From Hydrogenophaga sp. (GTDB taxonomy: Bacteria > Pseudomonadota > Gammaproteobacteria > Burkholderiales > Burkholderiaceae_C), in assembly GCA_018333605.1 (NCBI GenBank), contig JAGXSV010000038.1, positions 1 through 35,336 on the forward strand: a stretch of DNA of 35,336 nt, given 5' to 3'. How positions within the stretch are numbered: position 1 is the stretch's first letter; every line of letters begins with the position of its first letter. Shown in pieces: positions 28,378 to 35,336 of the stretch. A program made the translations under genes and the position numbers. Under the pieces are notes generated by a model. The model was not told the DNA's origin. It worked only from the letters and a program-made list of their open reading frames with translations, and searched no databases.

Positions 28378-29236
28378 CAAACGCCCCACGCTGGTAAAAA
28401 GTCCACTCTCGCGACTGCGGGTAGCGGCGGCTCAACTGCTGAGCCAACTGTTGCATGGCTTCGGTGTTGCCGAGCCGGCGCTCCACCTTGATGCCCAGCC
28501 ACAGCGTTTCGGCGTTGGCGAGATCGGAATTGTTCAACCGCCGAATGTAAAACTGAGCTCGCGAGTCATCACCGCGGCGGAACAACAACGAAGCCAGGTT
28601 GTAACCGGTGATCGGGTTGCCGGCATCCAGCTCGTAAGAGCGCGCAAAACTGCCTTCGGCCTCTGCGAACTGCCCCATGCGGGTCTGGCAAATCCCTTTG
28701 GCCATGTGTGTTTTGGCTTGACCTGCGTAGACCGGGCTGGCCAGCGCACGGGTGAAAAGTTCAACCGCTTGCGCGTTGCGACCCTGCTGACATGAAAACC
28801 AGCCGTAGTTGTGCAGGGCATCCGGGTCGCGTGGGTTGATTTGCAAGGCGCGCTGAAAGCTCTCTTCGGCCAGGCGGCTGTTGTTCAGGCGCATGTACAC
28901 CAACCCACGCAAGACAAAAGCCGGACCATAAGTCGGGTCGGCAGCCAGCGACTGTTTGATTTCATCCAGGGCCACGGTGGTCTGGCCCTGCTCGAAATAG
29001 CCAGAAGCCAACTCCAGACGCAGCCGCGCCCGCTTGCGGGCATCGGGCTCGTCAAAATCGGTTACCGGCTCGGCGGAAGCGGTCGTGGCGCCCACGCCAC
29101 CCGCGCAACCGGTGAGGGACAACTGAGCCCAGGCCAGCAGCATCAAAAGCAACAGCCAGCTCAGCGCGCGGCGCAAAGCGCCATACGGCCTGAAGCCGTT
29201 TGGCGTTCGTGACCCCGGGCGAATCGCTTGTGTCAT
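28370..29236 (-). CDS. pilF: type IV pilus biogenesis lipoprotein PilF (PilW)
   Basis: The 288-residue lipoprotein is the pilotin that localises and multimerises the PilQ secretin in the outer membrane. The signal peptide ends with lipobox LTGC (C44), preceded by a long basic segment. About six TPR motifs follow, for example [20 protein letters not shown] and [20 protein letters not shown]. An in-frame extension upstream was rejected because ATG 29236 overlaps the rlmN stop (ATGA) and gives a credible signal peptide. Order rlmN-pilF-rodZ-ispG supports the name. Confidence 0.92.
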   Translation of the reverse strand: MTQAIRPGSRTPNGFRPYGALRRALSWLLLLMLLAWAQLSLTGCAGGVGATTASAEPVTDFDEPDARKRARLRLELASGYFEQGQTTVALDEIKQSLAADPTYGPAFVLRGLVYMRLNNSRLAEESFQRALQINPRDPDALHNYGWFSCQQGRNAQAVELFTRALASPVYAGQAKTHMAKGICQTRMGQFAEAEGSFARSYELDAGNPITGYNLASLLFRRGDDSRAQFYIRRLNNSDLANAETLWLGIKVERRLGNTEAMQQLAQQLSRRYPQSREWTFYQRGAFDE

Positions 29237-30384
29237 GTCTGTCTTTCTCGTGCGGAAGGATGGAACTGTATGGGCTGCTCGACGACCGTGCGCCGCTGGG
29301 CCAGCCGCTGCGCTGCGTTGGTGCGGTCCAGCACATCGCCAGCGAGTTGCCCGCAAGCGGCATCAATGTCATCGCCGCGCGTTTTGCGCACTGTCGTCAC
29401 CAGACCACCTTCGTTCAGGATGTGACCAAACCGCAGCACCACGGCACGGGGCGAACACTTGAGGCCAGAATCCGGAAATGGATTGAAGGGAATGAGGTTG
29501 ATCTTGCATGGCACACCGCGTGCACCGTGACCTTTGACGAGGGCCAGCAGTTGCTGTGCGTGCTCGGGTTGGTCGTTCACACCCTCGAGCATGCAGTATT
29601 CGAACGTGATGAAATCGCGTGGCGCGGCTGGCAGATAACGCAGGCACGCGTCCAGCAATTCAGCGATGGGGTATTTGCGGTTCAGCGGCACCAGAGAATC
29701 GCGCAAGGCGTCGTTGGGCGCGTGTAGGGACACGGCCAAAGCCACGGGACAATCTTTGGCCAAGCGATCCATCATGGGCACCACGCCCGAAGTGGACACC
29801 GTGACGCGCCGGCGGGACAAGCCATAGCCGTGGTCGTCCAGCATCACGCGGAGCGCGGGCACCAGGGCGCTGTAGTTTTGCAGGGGCTCGCCCATGCCCA
29901 TCATCACCACATTGGTAATCACGCGGGCGGTTTTGCCCTGGTGATTGCGCAAGAAATGTTCAGCATGCCACAACTGCGCCACGATCTCACCGGTGGTGAG
30001 GTTGCGCGAAAAACCTTGGTGACCAGTGGAGCAAAAACGGCATCCCACAGCGCAGCCGGCTTGGGATGAAATGCACAGGGTGCCGCGATCCTCTTCGGGG
30101 ATAAAGACGGTTTCAACAGCGTTCCCGCCGCCCACGTCAAACAGCCATTTGATGGTGCCATCCGCAGAATCCTGCCGCGAAAGCACGGGCAGATCGGTGA
30201 TGTGGCACACGGCGGGAAGCTTCTGGCGCAGGCTGCGTGCGAGGTCGGTCATTTCTTCGAAACGGGACGCCCCCTTTTGATGAATCCAGCGAAACAGCTG
30301 AACGGCACGAAACCGCTTTTCGCCCAGCTGCTCGCAAAAGGCGGCCAGGCCTTCCAGATCGAAGTCCAGCAGATTGGCCGTCAT
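29233..30384 (-). CDS. rlmN: dual-specificity 23S rRNA/tRNA (adenine C2) methyltransferase
   Basis: The 383-residue radical SAM enzyme methylates C2 of A2503 in 23S rRNA and A37 in some tRNAs. The CX3CX2C cluster motif CAVGCRFC gives C111, C115 and C118, and GMGEP follows. The methyl-carrying cysteine near the C terminus is present in DAACGQLAG (C344). The start at ATG 30384 gives [13 protein letters not shown]; a GTG three codons upstream is an alternative. The stop codon overlaps the pilF start. ndk lies 85 bases upstream. Confidence 0.95.
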   Translation of the reverse strand: MTANLLDFDLEGLAAFCEQLGEKRFRAVQLFRWIHQKGASRFEEMTDLARSLRQKLPAVCHITDLPVLSRQDSADGTIKWLFDVGGGNAVETVFIPEEDRGTLCISSQAGCAVGCRFCSTGHQGFSRNLTTGEIVAQLWHAEHFLRNHQGKTARVITNVVMMGMGEPLQNYSALVPALRVMLDDHGYGLSRRRVTVSTSGVVPMMDRLAKDCPVALAVSLHAPNDALRDSLVPLNRKYPIAELLDACLRYLPAAPRDFITFEYCMLEGVNDQPEHAQQLLALVKGHGARGVPCKINLIPFNPFPDSGLKCSPRAVVLRFGHILNEGGLVTTVRKTRGDDIDAACGQLAGDVLDRTNAAQRLAQRRTVVEQPIQFHPSARERQT

Positions 30385-30469
30385 GAGAGCCACGTGGCGC
30401 CCACACGCCTCCCGCTGGCCGACACCCGCCGGGCGGACAGCGACACAACGTGGAGCGTGCCGGCCATGT

Positions 30470-30895
30470 TCAACGCGAGTAAACGTTCATGCCAGCAAAG
30501 AAGAACGCGATTTCGGCGGCAGCCGTCTCAGGCGCGTCCGAACCGTGCACGGCGTTGGCATCGATGCTGTCAGCAAAGTCGGCGCGGATGGTGCCCGCAG
30601 CGGCTTTCTTGGGATCGGTGGCACCCATCAGATCGCGATTTTTGGCAATCGCGCCTTCGCCTTCCAGTGCCTGGATCATCACGGGGCCGGAGATCATGAA
30701 GTCCACCAGGTCCTTGAAGAAAGGGCGCTCTTTGTGCACACCATAGAACGCTTCGGCTTCACCGCGCGACAGATGGACCATACGGGCAGCCACAACCTTC
30801 AGGCCAGCCGCTTCGAAACGGGCGTAAATCTGGCCAATGACGTTTTTGGCAACGGCGTCGGGCTTGATGATGGAGAGGGTGCGTTCGATGGCCAT
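30470..30895 (-). CDS. ndk: nucleoside diphosphate kinase
   Basis: The 141-residue enzyme equilibrates nucleoside diphosphates and triphosphates through a phosphohistidine. The active-site motif NAVHGSD puts the catalytic histidine at H117, as in E. coli. [15 protein letters not shown] is the standard start, preceded by AAGGAA at a good distance. Earlier in-frame codons were rejected. It is the first gene of the minus-strand series that runs through rlmN. The 147-base gap upstream, before the rluB stop, is the likely site of the series promoter. Confidence 0.96.
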   Translation of the reverse strand: MAIERTLSIIKPDAVAKNVIGQIYARFEAAGLKVVAARMVHLSRGEAEAFYGVHKERPFFKDLVDFMISGPVMIQALEGEGAIAKNRDLMGATDPKKAAAGTIRADFADSIDANAVHGSDAPETAAAEIAFFFAGMNVYSR

Positions 30896-30954
30896 GTTTT
30901 TCCTTGAATTGACAAATAAATGATGATGTTTTTCGCTCAGTCGCAAAGCCCACG

Positions 30955-30960
30955 ATTCTA
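30955..30960 (-). promoter_or_regulatory. weak candidate -10 box upstream of ndk
   Basis: TAGAAT on the minus strand matches the -10 consensus at five of six positions and lies about 60 bases before the ndk start. No good -35 is visible at the right distance, so this is tentative. Confidence 0.2.
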
Positions 30961-31042
30961 CATTGCCCACATGAAATTCCCGGGACACGGGTTGGGCTGC
31001 AGCCTGCGCAAATCACCGCACACAGAGCCCGAAGATTGTGGG

Positions 31043-32386
31043 TCAGCGGCTGCTGGAGCGCCCACCACCCGAACCACCGCCGCCACCCCGGCGTCGACCA
31101 CCGGCCGGCCGGCTGGACTCTTCCTCGCGCCGGCGCTGCAGTGCGTCCTGGCCGATGTAGCCATAGGAAGTTTTCATCGGATCGGGCTGCGAAGACCCTC
31201 CACCCTGCCCTTTGCCGCTGCGGCCTTTGGGCGCATTCGGACTGGCCGCAGGGGTGCCAAACATGCTGCTACGACGCACCGCGGGGGCTTCGCCCCGGCT
31301 TCCAGCGGGGTTGCCATAGTTGCGACCACCGGTTTTGGGTGCCTGTTTGCCACGGGCACCTGGGTGGCGCCCGGCCGGACGGACTGCTCGATCCGAGCCA
31401 GCACCTGGCGCTGGCATGCCGGCGGCTTTCGTAAGTCGGTCGATGTCTTGCTGATCCAACTCCACCCAGACGCCGCGCTTGAGACCCCGCGGCAGCATCA
31501 TCGCGCCGTAGCGGATACGGATGAGCCGGCTGACCGCATGGCCCACCGCTTCAAACATGCGGCGCACCTCGCGGTTACGGCCTTCACCAATGGTCACGCG
31601 GTACCAGCAATTGGCCCCTTCGCCACCGCCGTCTTCAATGCTGGCGAACTGGGCCATGCCGTCATCAAGCCGCACGCCGTCCAGCAGCCGCTGCTTTTCC
31701 TCATTGGACAGCGCACCCAGCACGCGCACAGCATATTCGCGCTGCAGACCAAAACGCGGGTGCATCAGGCGGTTAGCCAACTCGCCGGAGTCGGTCAACA
31801 GCAGCAAGCCTTCGGTGTTCAGGTCGAGTCGGCCCACCGACTGCCACTTGCTCTGGTAAAGCCGCGGCAGTCGGCGAAACACGGACGGGCGGTTTTGCGG
31901 GTCGTCATGCGACACCACTTCGCCCGCGGGCTTGTGGTAGGCCAGGACGCGCGGTGGCGGTGGCGTCATGCGCACCCGAACCTGCTTGCCGTTGACCCGA
32001 ATCACATCACCCAGCTGAATGCGCTGGCCGACGTGCGCGGGCTCGCCGTTGACCGAAATGCGGCCTTCCAGGATGAGTTGCTCCATTTCAAGACGCGACC
32101 CCATGCCGGCCTGCGCCAGCACCTTGTGCAACTTGGGCGACTCGGCTTGTGGCGCGAGCACGCGCTTGGTTGGCAGTGGCAGATCCAGCGCCTGCTCGGC
32201 GTCAAACGCGCCACTAACCACGTCGTCGAACTGCAGCGCCTCGGCCTCCGCTGAGCGCTGGAGGGGTGGGGTTTTGGAGGCGGCAGGCTGCGACGCGGCT
32301 GCGGACGCACCCACCTCAGCCGAAGCCTCGGACGCGGTTTCTGGCGTGGCGTCAGTCGGATTGTTTGGGGTTTGTGCCGGGTTCAT
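31043..32386 (-). CDS. rluB: 23S rRNA pseudouridine(2605) synthase
   Basis: The 447-residue protein is an RsuA/RluB-type pseudouridine synthase. An Ala/Pro-rich N-terminal extension (1 to about 80) precedes the S4 RNA-binding domain (about 84-138), then the catalytic domain with the aspartate in [15 protein letters not shown] (D188). A basic tail from about 335, rich in Gly, Arg and Ser, ends [16 protein letters not shown]. The long tails make it much larger than E. coli RluB. The first 35 bases overlap the end of scpB. RluB rather than RluE/RsuA is favoured by the scpB neighbour and the tail; exact target position is inferred. Confidence 0.9.
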   Translation of the reverse strand: MNPAQTPNNPTDATPETASEASAEVGASAAASQPAASKTPPLQRSAEAEALQFDDVVSGAFDAEQALDLPLPTKRVLAPQAESPKLHKVLAQAGMGSRLEMEQLILEGRISVNGEPAHVGQRIQLGDVIRVNGKQVRVRMTPPPPRVLAYHKPAGEVVSHDDPQNRPSVFRRLPRLYQSKWQSVGRLDLNTEGLLLLTDSGELANRLMHPRFGLQREYAVRVLGALSNEEKQRLLDGVRLDDGMAQFASIEDGGGEGANCWYRVTIGEGRNREVRRMFEAVGHAVSRLIRIRYGAMMLPRGLKRGVWVELDQQDIDRLTKAAGMPAPGAGSDRAVRPAGRHPGARGKQAPKTGGRNYGNPAGSRGEAPAVRRSSMFGTPAASPNAPKGRSGKGQGGGSSQPDPMKTSYGYIGQDALQRRREEESSRPAGGRRRGGGGGSGGGRSSSR

Positions 32387-33083
32387 GGTGTTCCTGTGGG
32401 GACGGTTCCAACATCAGTGGGTCGGATACGGGGGCGGAGAAAAGGGTACCCGGGGCGCCGGGCGGCGGTTGGTTGCTGCCTGGCGCATCAAAGGGGAGAT
32501 CGGCGGCGTCAAGCTGAAAGCCTGAGGCCAGCGATTCAAAGTCCAGGCGGTCAAGCGCAGACTCCTGCACCTCAGTGCCATCCAGCGGGGGCAGCTGATC
32601 GAGCGAAGCCAGGCCAAGGTCGTCAAGAAACTGACGCGTGGTGGCGAACAAAGCGGGCCGACCCACTGTCTCCCGATGGCCAATCACCTCGACCCAGCCC
32701 CGATCCTCCAACTGTTTGAGGATCAAGGAATTGATGGTGACACCTCGGATGTCTTCCATGTCGCCACGCGTGACGGGCTGGCGGTACGCAATGATGGCCA
32801 ACGTTTCCATGGTGGCACGGGTGTATTTGGGCGGCTTCTCGGGGTGCAGCCGGTCAAGGTAGGGTCGCAATTCGGGACGACTCTGAAAGCGCCAGCCACT
32901 GGCCACCTGCACCAGCTCAACCCCACGACCGGTCCATTCAGACTGAAGGTCAGCCAGGAGGGTTTTGAGCGTGTCAGACGACACTTCCATGTCAAACAGC
33001 ACGCCCAGATCCCGCACGGTCAGCGGCTGTGGCGCGCAAATCAATGCGGTCTCTAGGACGCGCTTGGCATCCGCGGTATTCAT
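32352..33083 (-). CDS. scpB: chromosome segregation and condensation protein ScpB
   Basis: The 243-residue protein is the kleisin-interacting subunit of the SMC-ScpA-ScpB condensin. Two winged-helix domains are visible: about 1-80 ([20 protein letters not shown]) and 85-155, with the family motif [21 protein letters not shown] in part and [10 protein letters not shown] disordered acidic Pro-rich tail follows. scpB next to rluB is a common bacterial pairing. scpA is not adjacent here. The last 35 bases overlap rluB in another frame. The 239-base gap upstream shows no gene. Confidence 0.93.
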   Translation of the reverse strand: MNTADAKRVLETALICAPQPLTVRDLGVLFDMEVSSDTLKTLLADLQSEWTGRGVELVQVASGWRFQSRPELRPYLDRLHPEKPPKYTRATMETLAIIAYRQPVTRGDMEDIRGVTINSLILKQLEDRGWVEVIGHRETVGRPALFATTRQFLDDLGLASLDQLPPLDGTEVQESALDRLDFESLASGFQLDAADLPFDAPGSNQPPPGAPGTLFSAPVSDPLMLEPSPQEHHEPGTNPKQSD

Positions 33084-33322
33084 CGTGTGTAGCTGTCTAA
33101 AACCGGCTGGCGGCTCGGGCGGGGTAAGAAATCACCATGCAAACGCCGGGCGGGGGTGGAACCCATCAAGGCCACACCCCGGCAAACGTCCGACTCATCA
33201 GACTTCAGCAAAGCTCGGCAGACTGGGCTGCGCGGAGCGCTGGCAAGCGTCAGGATGCTGGGGAAAGGGGGTGCTGCAATGTCATGCGCCCCACCAAGGC
33301 CTGAAAACAGAGGCACTTGGTA

Positions 33323-34363
33323 TCAACCCAGCGATGCCTCATTGTACCGGAGCCCGCTTTGCTCCAGCGCATCCTTGAAATCATCGGGCGGTGCCGACTG
33401 AAAGTCCAGGGGCTGCCCACCTGTCGGATGCACCAGGCGCAAGCGCGCGGCATGCAGCGCCTGGCGTCCCATGCCCCACAACGTCCGACCGCCGTACAGC
33501 GCGTCGCCCACCAACGGGTGACCCAACCACGCCATGTGCACGCGAATCTGGTGGGTGCGGCCGGTGTGCAATTTACAGGCGACCAGACAGGCCTGGTCGC
33601 CGCTATCCAGCAATCTGAAAGTGGTCTGGGCTGGCTTGCCAGAGGCACCGTCTCGCAGCACCACAGCCATGCGCAGGCGGTTTCGGATGTCGCGCCCGAT
33701 GTGCTGGTCCACGCCCTGTTCCACTGTCCCGGTCCAACGCCCATGCCCCAGCGCCAGGTACTGCCGATTGACCTCGCGCGCGGCGATGGCACGCACCAAC
33801 GCTTCAACCGCCTGGCGGCTTTTGCCCACCAGCATCAGGCCCGAGGTATCTTTGTCCAGCCGGTGAACGATGCCCGCGCGCGGCAAGCTGGCCGCGCCGG
33901 CGTGGTGGGCCAGCAGGCCATTGAGCAGTGTGCCGCTCCAGTTGCCTGCGGCGGGGTGTACCACCAATCCAGCGGGTTTGTTGATCACCAGCAGGTTGGC
34001 GTCCTCAAACACCACATCCAGCTTCATAGCCTGGGGCACAAAGGCCATGGCCTGCTGGGTGGCGCGAAGTTCCACCTGAAGCCGGTCACCTGCAGCAATG
34101 CGAGCAGCCTGCTTGAGCACGACAGCTCCGCGCAACTGCACTGCCCCGTCGGCCATGAGTTGCTGCAGGTAGGATCGCGAGAACTCGGGGATCAAGCGGG
34201 CCAACACACGGTCGACGCGCCAACCATGCATGTCGGCGGGCACCTCGCACAAGCGAACTTCGACTTCAACCCGCCCTTCTTCCACCGCAGACAGCTCATC
34301 CAGTGCATCATCGAGTGCTGGCGTGAACGGTGACGCCCCCGTCGATATAATTTGAGTGGCCAA
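33323..34363 (-). CDS. rluD: 23S rRNA pseudouridine(1911/1915/1917) synthase
   Basis: The product, about 346 residues, is an RluA-family pseudouridine synthase modifying helix 69 of 23S rRNA. An S4 domain (about 48-100, WRVDRVLARLIPEFSRSYLQ) is followed by the catalytic domain with HRLDKDTSGL (aspartate D170 in this numbering) and a LHTGRTHQIRVHM motif. The start is uncertain: TTG at 34363 gives LATQIISTGASPF with an acidic lead-in, and a GTG at V27 is the next option. Further upstream the frame would overlap bamD. Back-to-back rluD and bamD is conserved in many proteobacteria. Confidence 0.9.
   Translation of the reverse strand: MATQIISTGASPFTPALDDALDELSAVEEGRVEVEVRLCEVPADMHGWRVDRVLARLIPEFSRSYLQQLMADGAVQLRGAVVLKQAARIAAGDRLQVELRATQQAMAFVPQAMKLDVVFEDANLLVINKPAGLVVHPAAGNWSGTLLNGLLAHHAGAASLPRAGIVHRLDKDTSGLMLVGKSRQAVEALVRAIAAREVNRQYLALGHGRWTGTVEQGVDQHIGRDIRNRLRMAVVLRDGASGKPAQTTFRLLDSGDQACLVACKLHTGRTHQIRVHMAWLGHPLVGDALYGGRTLWGMGRQALHAARLRLVHPTGGQPLDFQSAPPDDFKDALEQSGLRYNEASLG
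34323..34351 (+). promoter_or_regulatory. candidate bamD promoter
   Basis: A perfect -10 hexamer TATAAT lies at 34346-34351, with a weak GTGAAC (34323-34328) 17 bases upstream as -35. A transcript would start near 34358, about 40 bases before the bamD start. The element lies inside the N-terminal codons assigned to the divergent rluD. Confidence 0.45.
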
Positions 34364-34397
34364 AACCTGGTTGTTCCGTTGTAAAGGTATGCGAGTG

Positions 34398-35204
34398 ATG
34401 CTTCCGTCCAGATTATCTGCTGTGTCACTGTGTCTGATAGGGGTCGCCTTTGTGCTGTCTGGATGCGGCAGCACCAAAACAGTCGACGAAACCGCCGGCT
34501 GGAGCCCCAACAAGCTCTACAGTGAAGCACGCGACGAACGGGATGCCGGCAACTTTGAAAAAGCCATCACGCTGTTTGAAAAGCTTGAAGGTCGCGCCGC
34601 AGGCACGCCACTGGCACAGCAAGCTCAACTTGACAAGGCGCACACCCACTACAAGGCGGGCGAGCCAGCCCAGGCCCTTGCGGCCATTAACCGTTTCATG
34701 CGGCTGCACCCGTCCAGTCCAGCGCTTGATTACGCTTTGTACCTGAAAGGCCTCGCCACCTTCAACGACAACCTGGGCCTGTTTGGCTCACTGTCGCGCC
34801 AGGACCTCTCAGAACGCGACCAGAAAGCGGCCAAAGAATCGTTTGAGGCATTCCGCGACCTGATCACACGTTTTCCCGATTCGCGATACGCCCCCGACGC
34901 GCGCTCGCGCATGACTTACATCGTCAATTCGCTTGCTCAGTACGAGGTGCATGTGGCCCGGTATTACCACAGCCGCGGCGCCCACCTGGCTGCCATTGGC
35001 CGCGCCCAGACCGCCCTGGTGGACTACACTGACGCGCCGGCGTTGGAAGAAGCCCTGTTCATCCTGATCCAGTCTTACGATGCACTGGGCATGACACAGC
35101 TGCGCGACGACGCACGCCGGGTAATGCTGGCCAGCTTCCCCAACAGCGAGTACCTGAGCAAGGGCTTCAAAAGCGCCAGCGATCCTTGGTGGAAAGTCTG
35201 GTAA
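34398..35204 (+). CDS. bamD: outer-membrane assembly lipoprotein BamD
   Basis: The 268-residue lipoprotein is the essential TPR subunit of the BAM complex. The signal peptide ends in lipobox LSGC (C23). The mature protein starts with GWSPNKLYSEARDERDAGNFEKA in part and has about five TPR motifs, including the conserved RFPDSRYAPDARSRM region. AAAGG at 34383-34387 is ten bases before ATG 34398 but only one base before ATG 34389, so 34398 is preferred. The stop codon is two bases from the IS630-like sequence at 35207, so whatever normally follows bamD has been replaced or displaced. Confidence 0.94.
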   Translation: MLPSRLSAVSLCLIGVAFVLSGCGSTKTVDETAGWSPNKLYSEARDERDAGNFEKAITLFEKLEGRAAGTPLAQQAQLDKAHTHYKAGEPAQALAAINRFMRLHPSSPALDYALYLKGLATFNDNLGLFGSLSRQDLSERDQKAAKESFEAFRDLITRFPDSRYAPDARSRMTYIVNSLAQYEVHVARYYHSRGAHLAAIGRAQTALVDYTDAPALEEALFILIQSYDALGMTQLRDDARRVMLASFPNSEYLSKGFKSASDPWWKVW

Positions 35205-35206
35205 GA

Positions 35207-35336
35207 CTGGTGTGGTGTTCGCTTCTTGATGGAGCTTATGAAGCGGGTGCATTTCCAATGCTCTACTGCGAGCAAACGGAGAGAGCCAGTGCGAGTTGCC
35301 CCCGAGATTGTGTTGACCGACGAAGAGCGAGCCGAG
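35207..35336 (+). mobile_element. 5' end of an IS630-family insertion sequence (right copy, truncated by window edge)
   Basis: This is the inverted counterpart of positions 107-236, 119 of 130 bases identical without gaps by my count. The 11 differences are all in the leader before the transposase gene, five of them clustered near 35240-35250. It begins two bases after the bamD stop. The left copy has TA at the presumed tip (CTAG), whereas this copy has CTGG, so the exact end or target duplication is not clear. The two copies are sister variants rather than identical duplicates. Confidence 0.75.
35289..35336 (+). CDS. IS630-family transposase, first 16 codons
   Basis: GTG at 35289 opens a frame reading [16 protein letters not shown] to the window edge, identical to the start of the left copy. 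Only the very N terminus is present. The annotation depends on the longer left copy. Confidence 0.65.
   Translation, partial: MRVAPEIVLTDEERAE

Noticed and set aside
33084..33322. Possible small gene between scpB and rluD
   Set aside because: The open frames there have no ribosome-binding site or protein-like composition; treated as intergenic.

Overview
The window looks like a chromosomal contig from a GC-rich betaproteobacterium, most likely Burkholderiales, family Comamonadaceae. This rests on gene order (ndk-rlmN-pilF-rodZ-ispG-hisS-yfgM-bamB-der-hfq-hflX-hflK-hflC-DUF2065-hisZ-purA) and on the protein sequences. Genus is not resolved. Most of the window is conserved housekeeping DNA. 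The accessory part is the first 8.6 kb and the two extreme ends.

Ends and repeats: positions 1-236 and 35207-35336 are the 5' ends of two copies of an IS630-family transposase gene in inverted orientation (119 of 130 bases identical by my count). They face outward, so both transposase genes run off the window. The left copy abuts, and seems to have inserted at, a CTAG in the terminal inverted repeat of a small non-autonomous element (233-467). A shorter copy of that element lies at 8443-8581.

Region 0.8-8.4 kb is a fatty-acid beta-oxidation cluster plus metal-ion transport. On the minus strand are an LCAD-type acyl-CoA dehydrogenase and a metallophosphoesterase. On the plus strand are a thiolase, a FadB/FadJ-type hydratase/dehydrogenase and a FabG-like reductase, followed by an overlapping pair of half-size chromate transporters.

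Region 8.6-14.5 kb holds a small lipoprotein, rlmB and an ABC ATPase (YbbA type), all on the minus strand. The ATPase is divergent from the GDSL esterase tesA and the tRNA 2-selenouridine synthase mnmH on the plus strand. A tiny lysine-rich protein gene, metC, a 37-codon upstream ORF and a purine-type phosphoribosyltransferase follow on the minus strand.

Region 14.5-31 kb is a long minus-strand series, read from high to low coordinates: ndk, rlmN, pilF, rodZ, ispG, hisS, yfgM, bamB, der, hfq, hflX, hflK, hflC, DUF2065, hisZ, purA. Many neighbours overlap by 1-8 bases (rlmN/pilF, pilF/rodZ, yfgM/bamB, hflC/DUF2065, hisZ/purA), which suggests translational coupling. The genes cover nucleotide balance, RNA modification, type IV pili, cell shape, isoprenoid synthesis, histidyl-tRNA charging, outer-membrane assembly, ribosome assembly, Hfq riboregulation, FtsH control and purine and histidine synthesis.

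Region 31-35.2 kb holds rluB, scpB and rluD on the minus strand, with bamD divergent on the plus strand. Together with bamB, two of the BAM lipoproteins are present. I saw no rRNA, tRNA, CRISPR array, prophage or clearly novel multi-gene system. The most unusual signals are the element structure at the left end and several start-site and intercistronic oddities.
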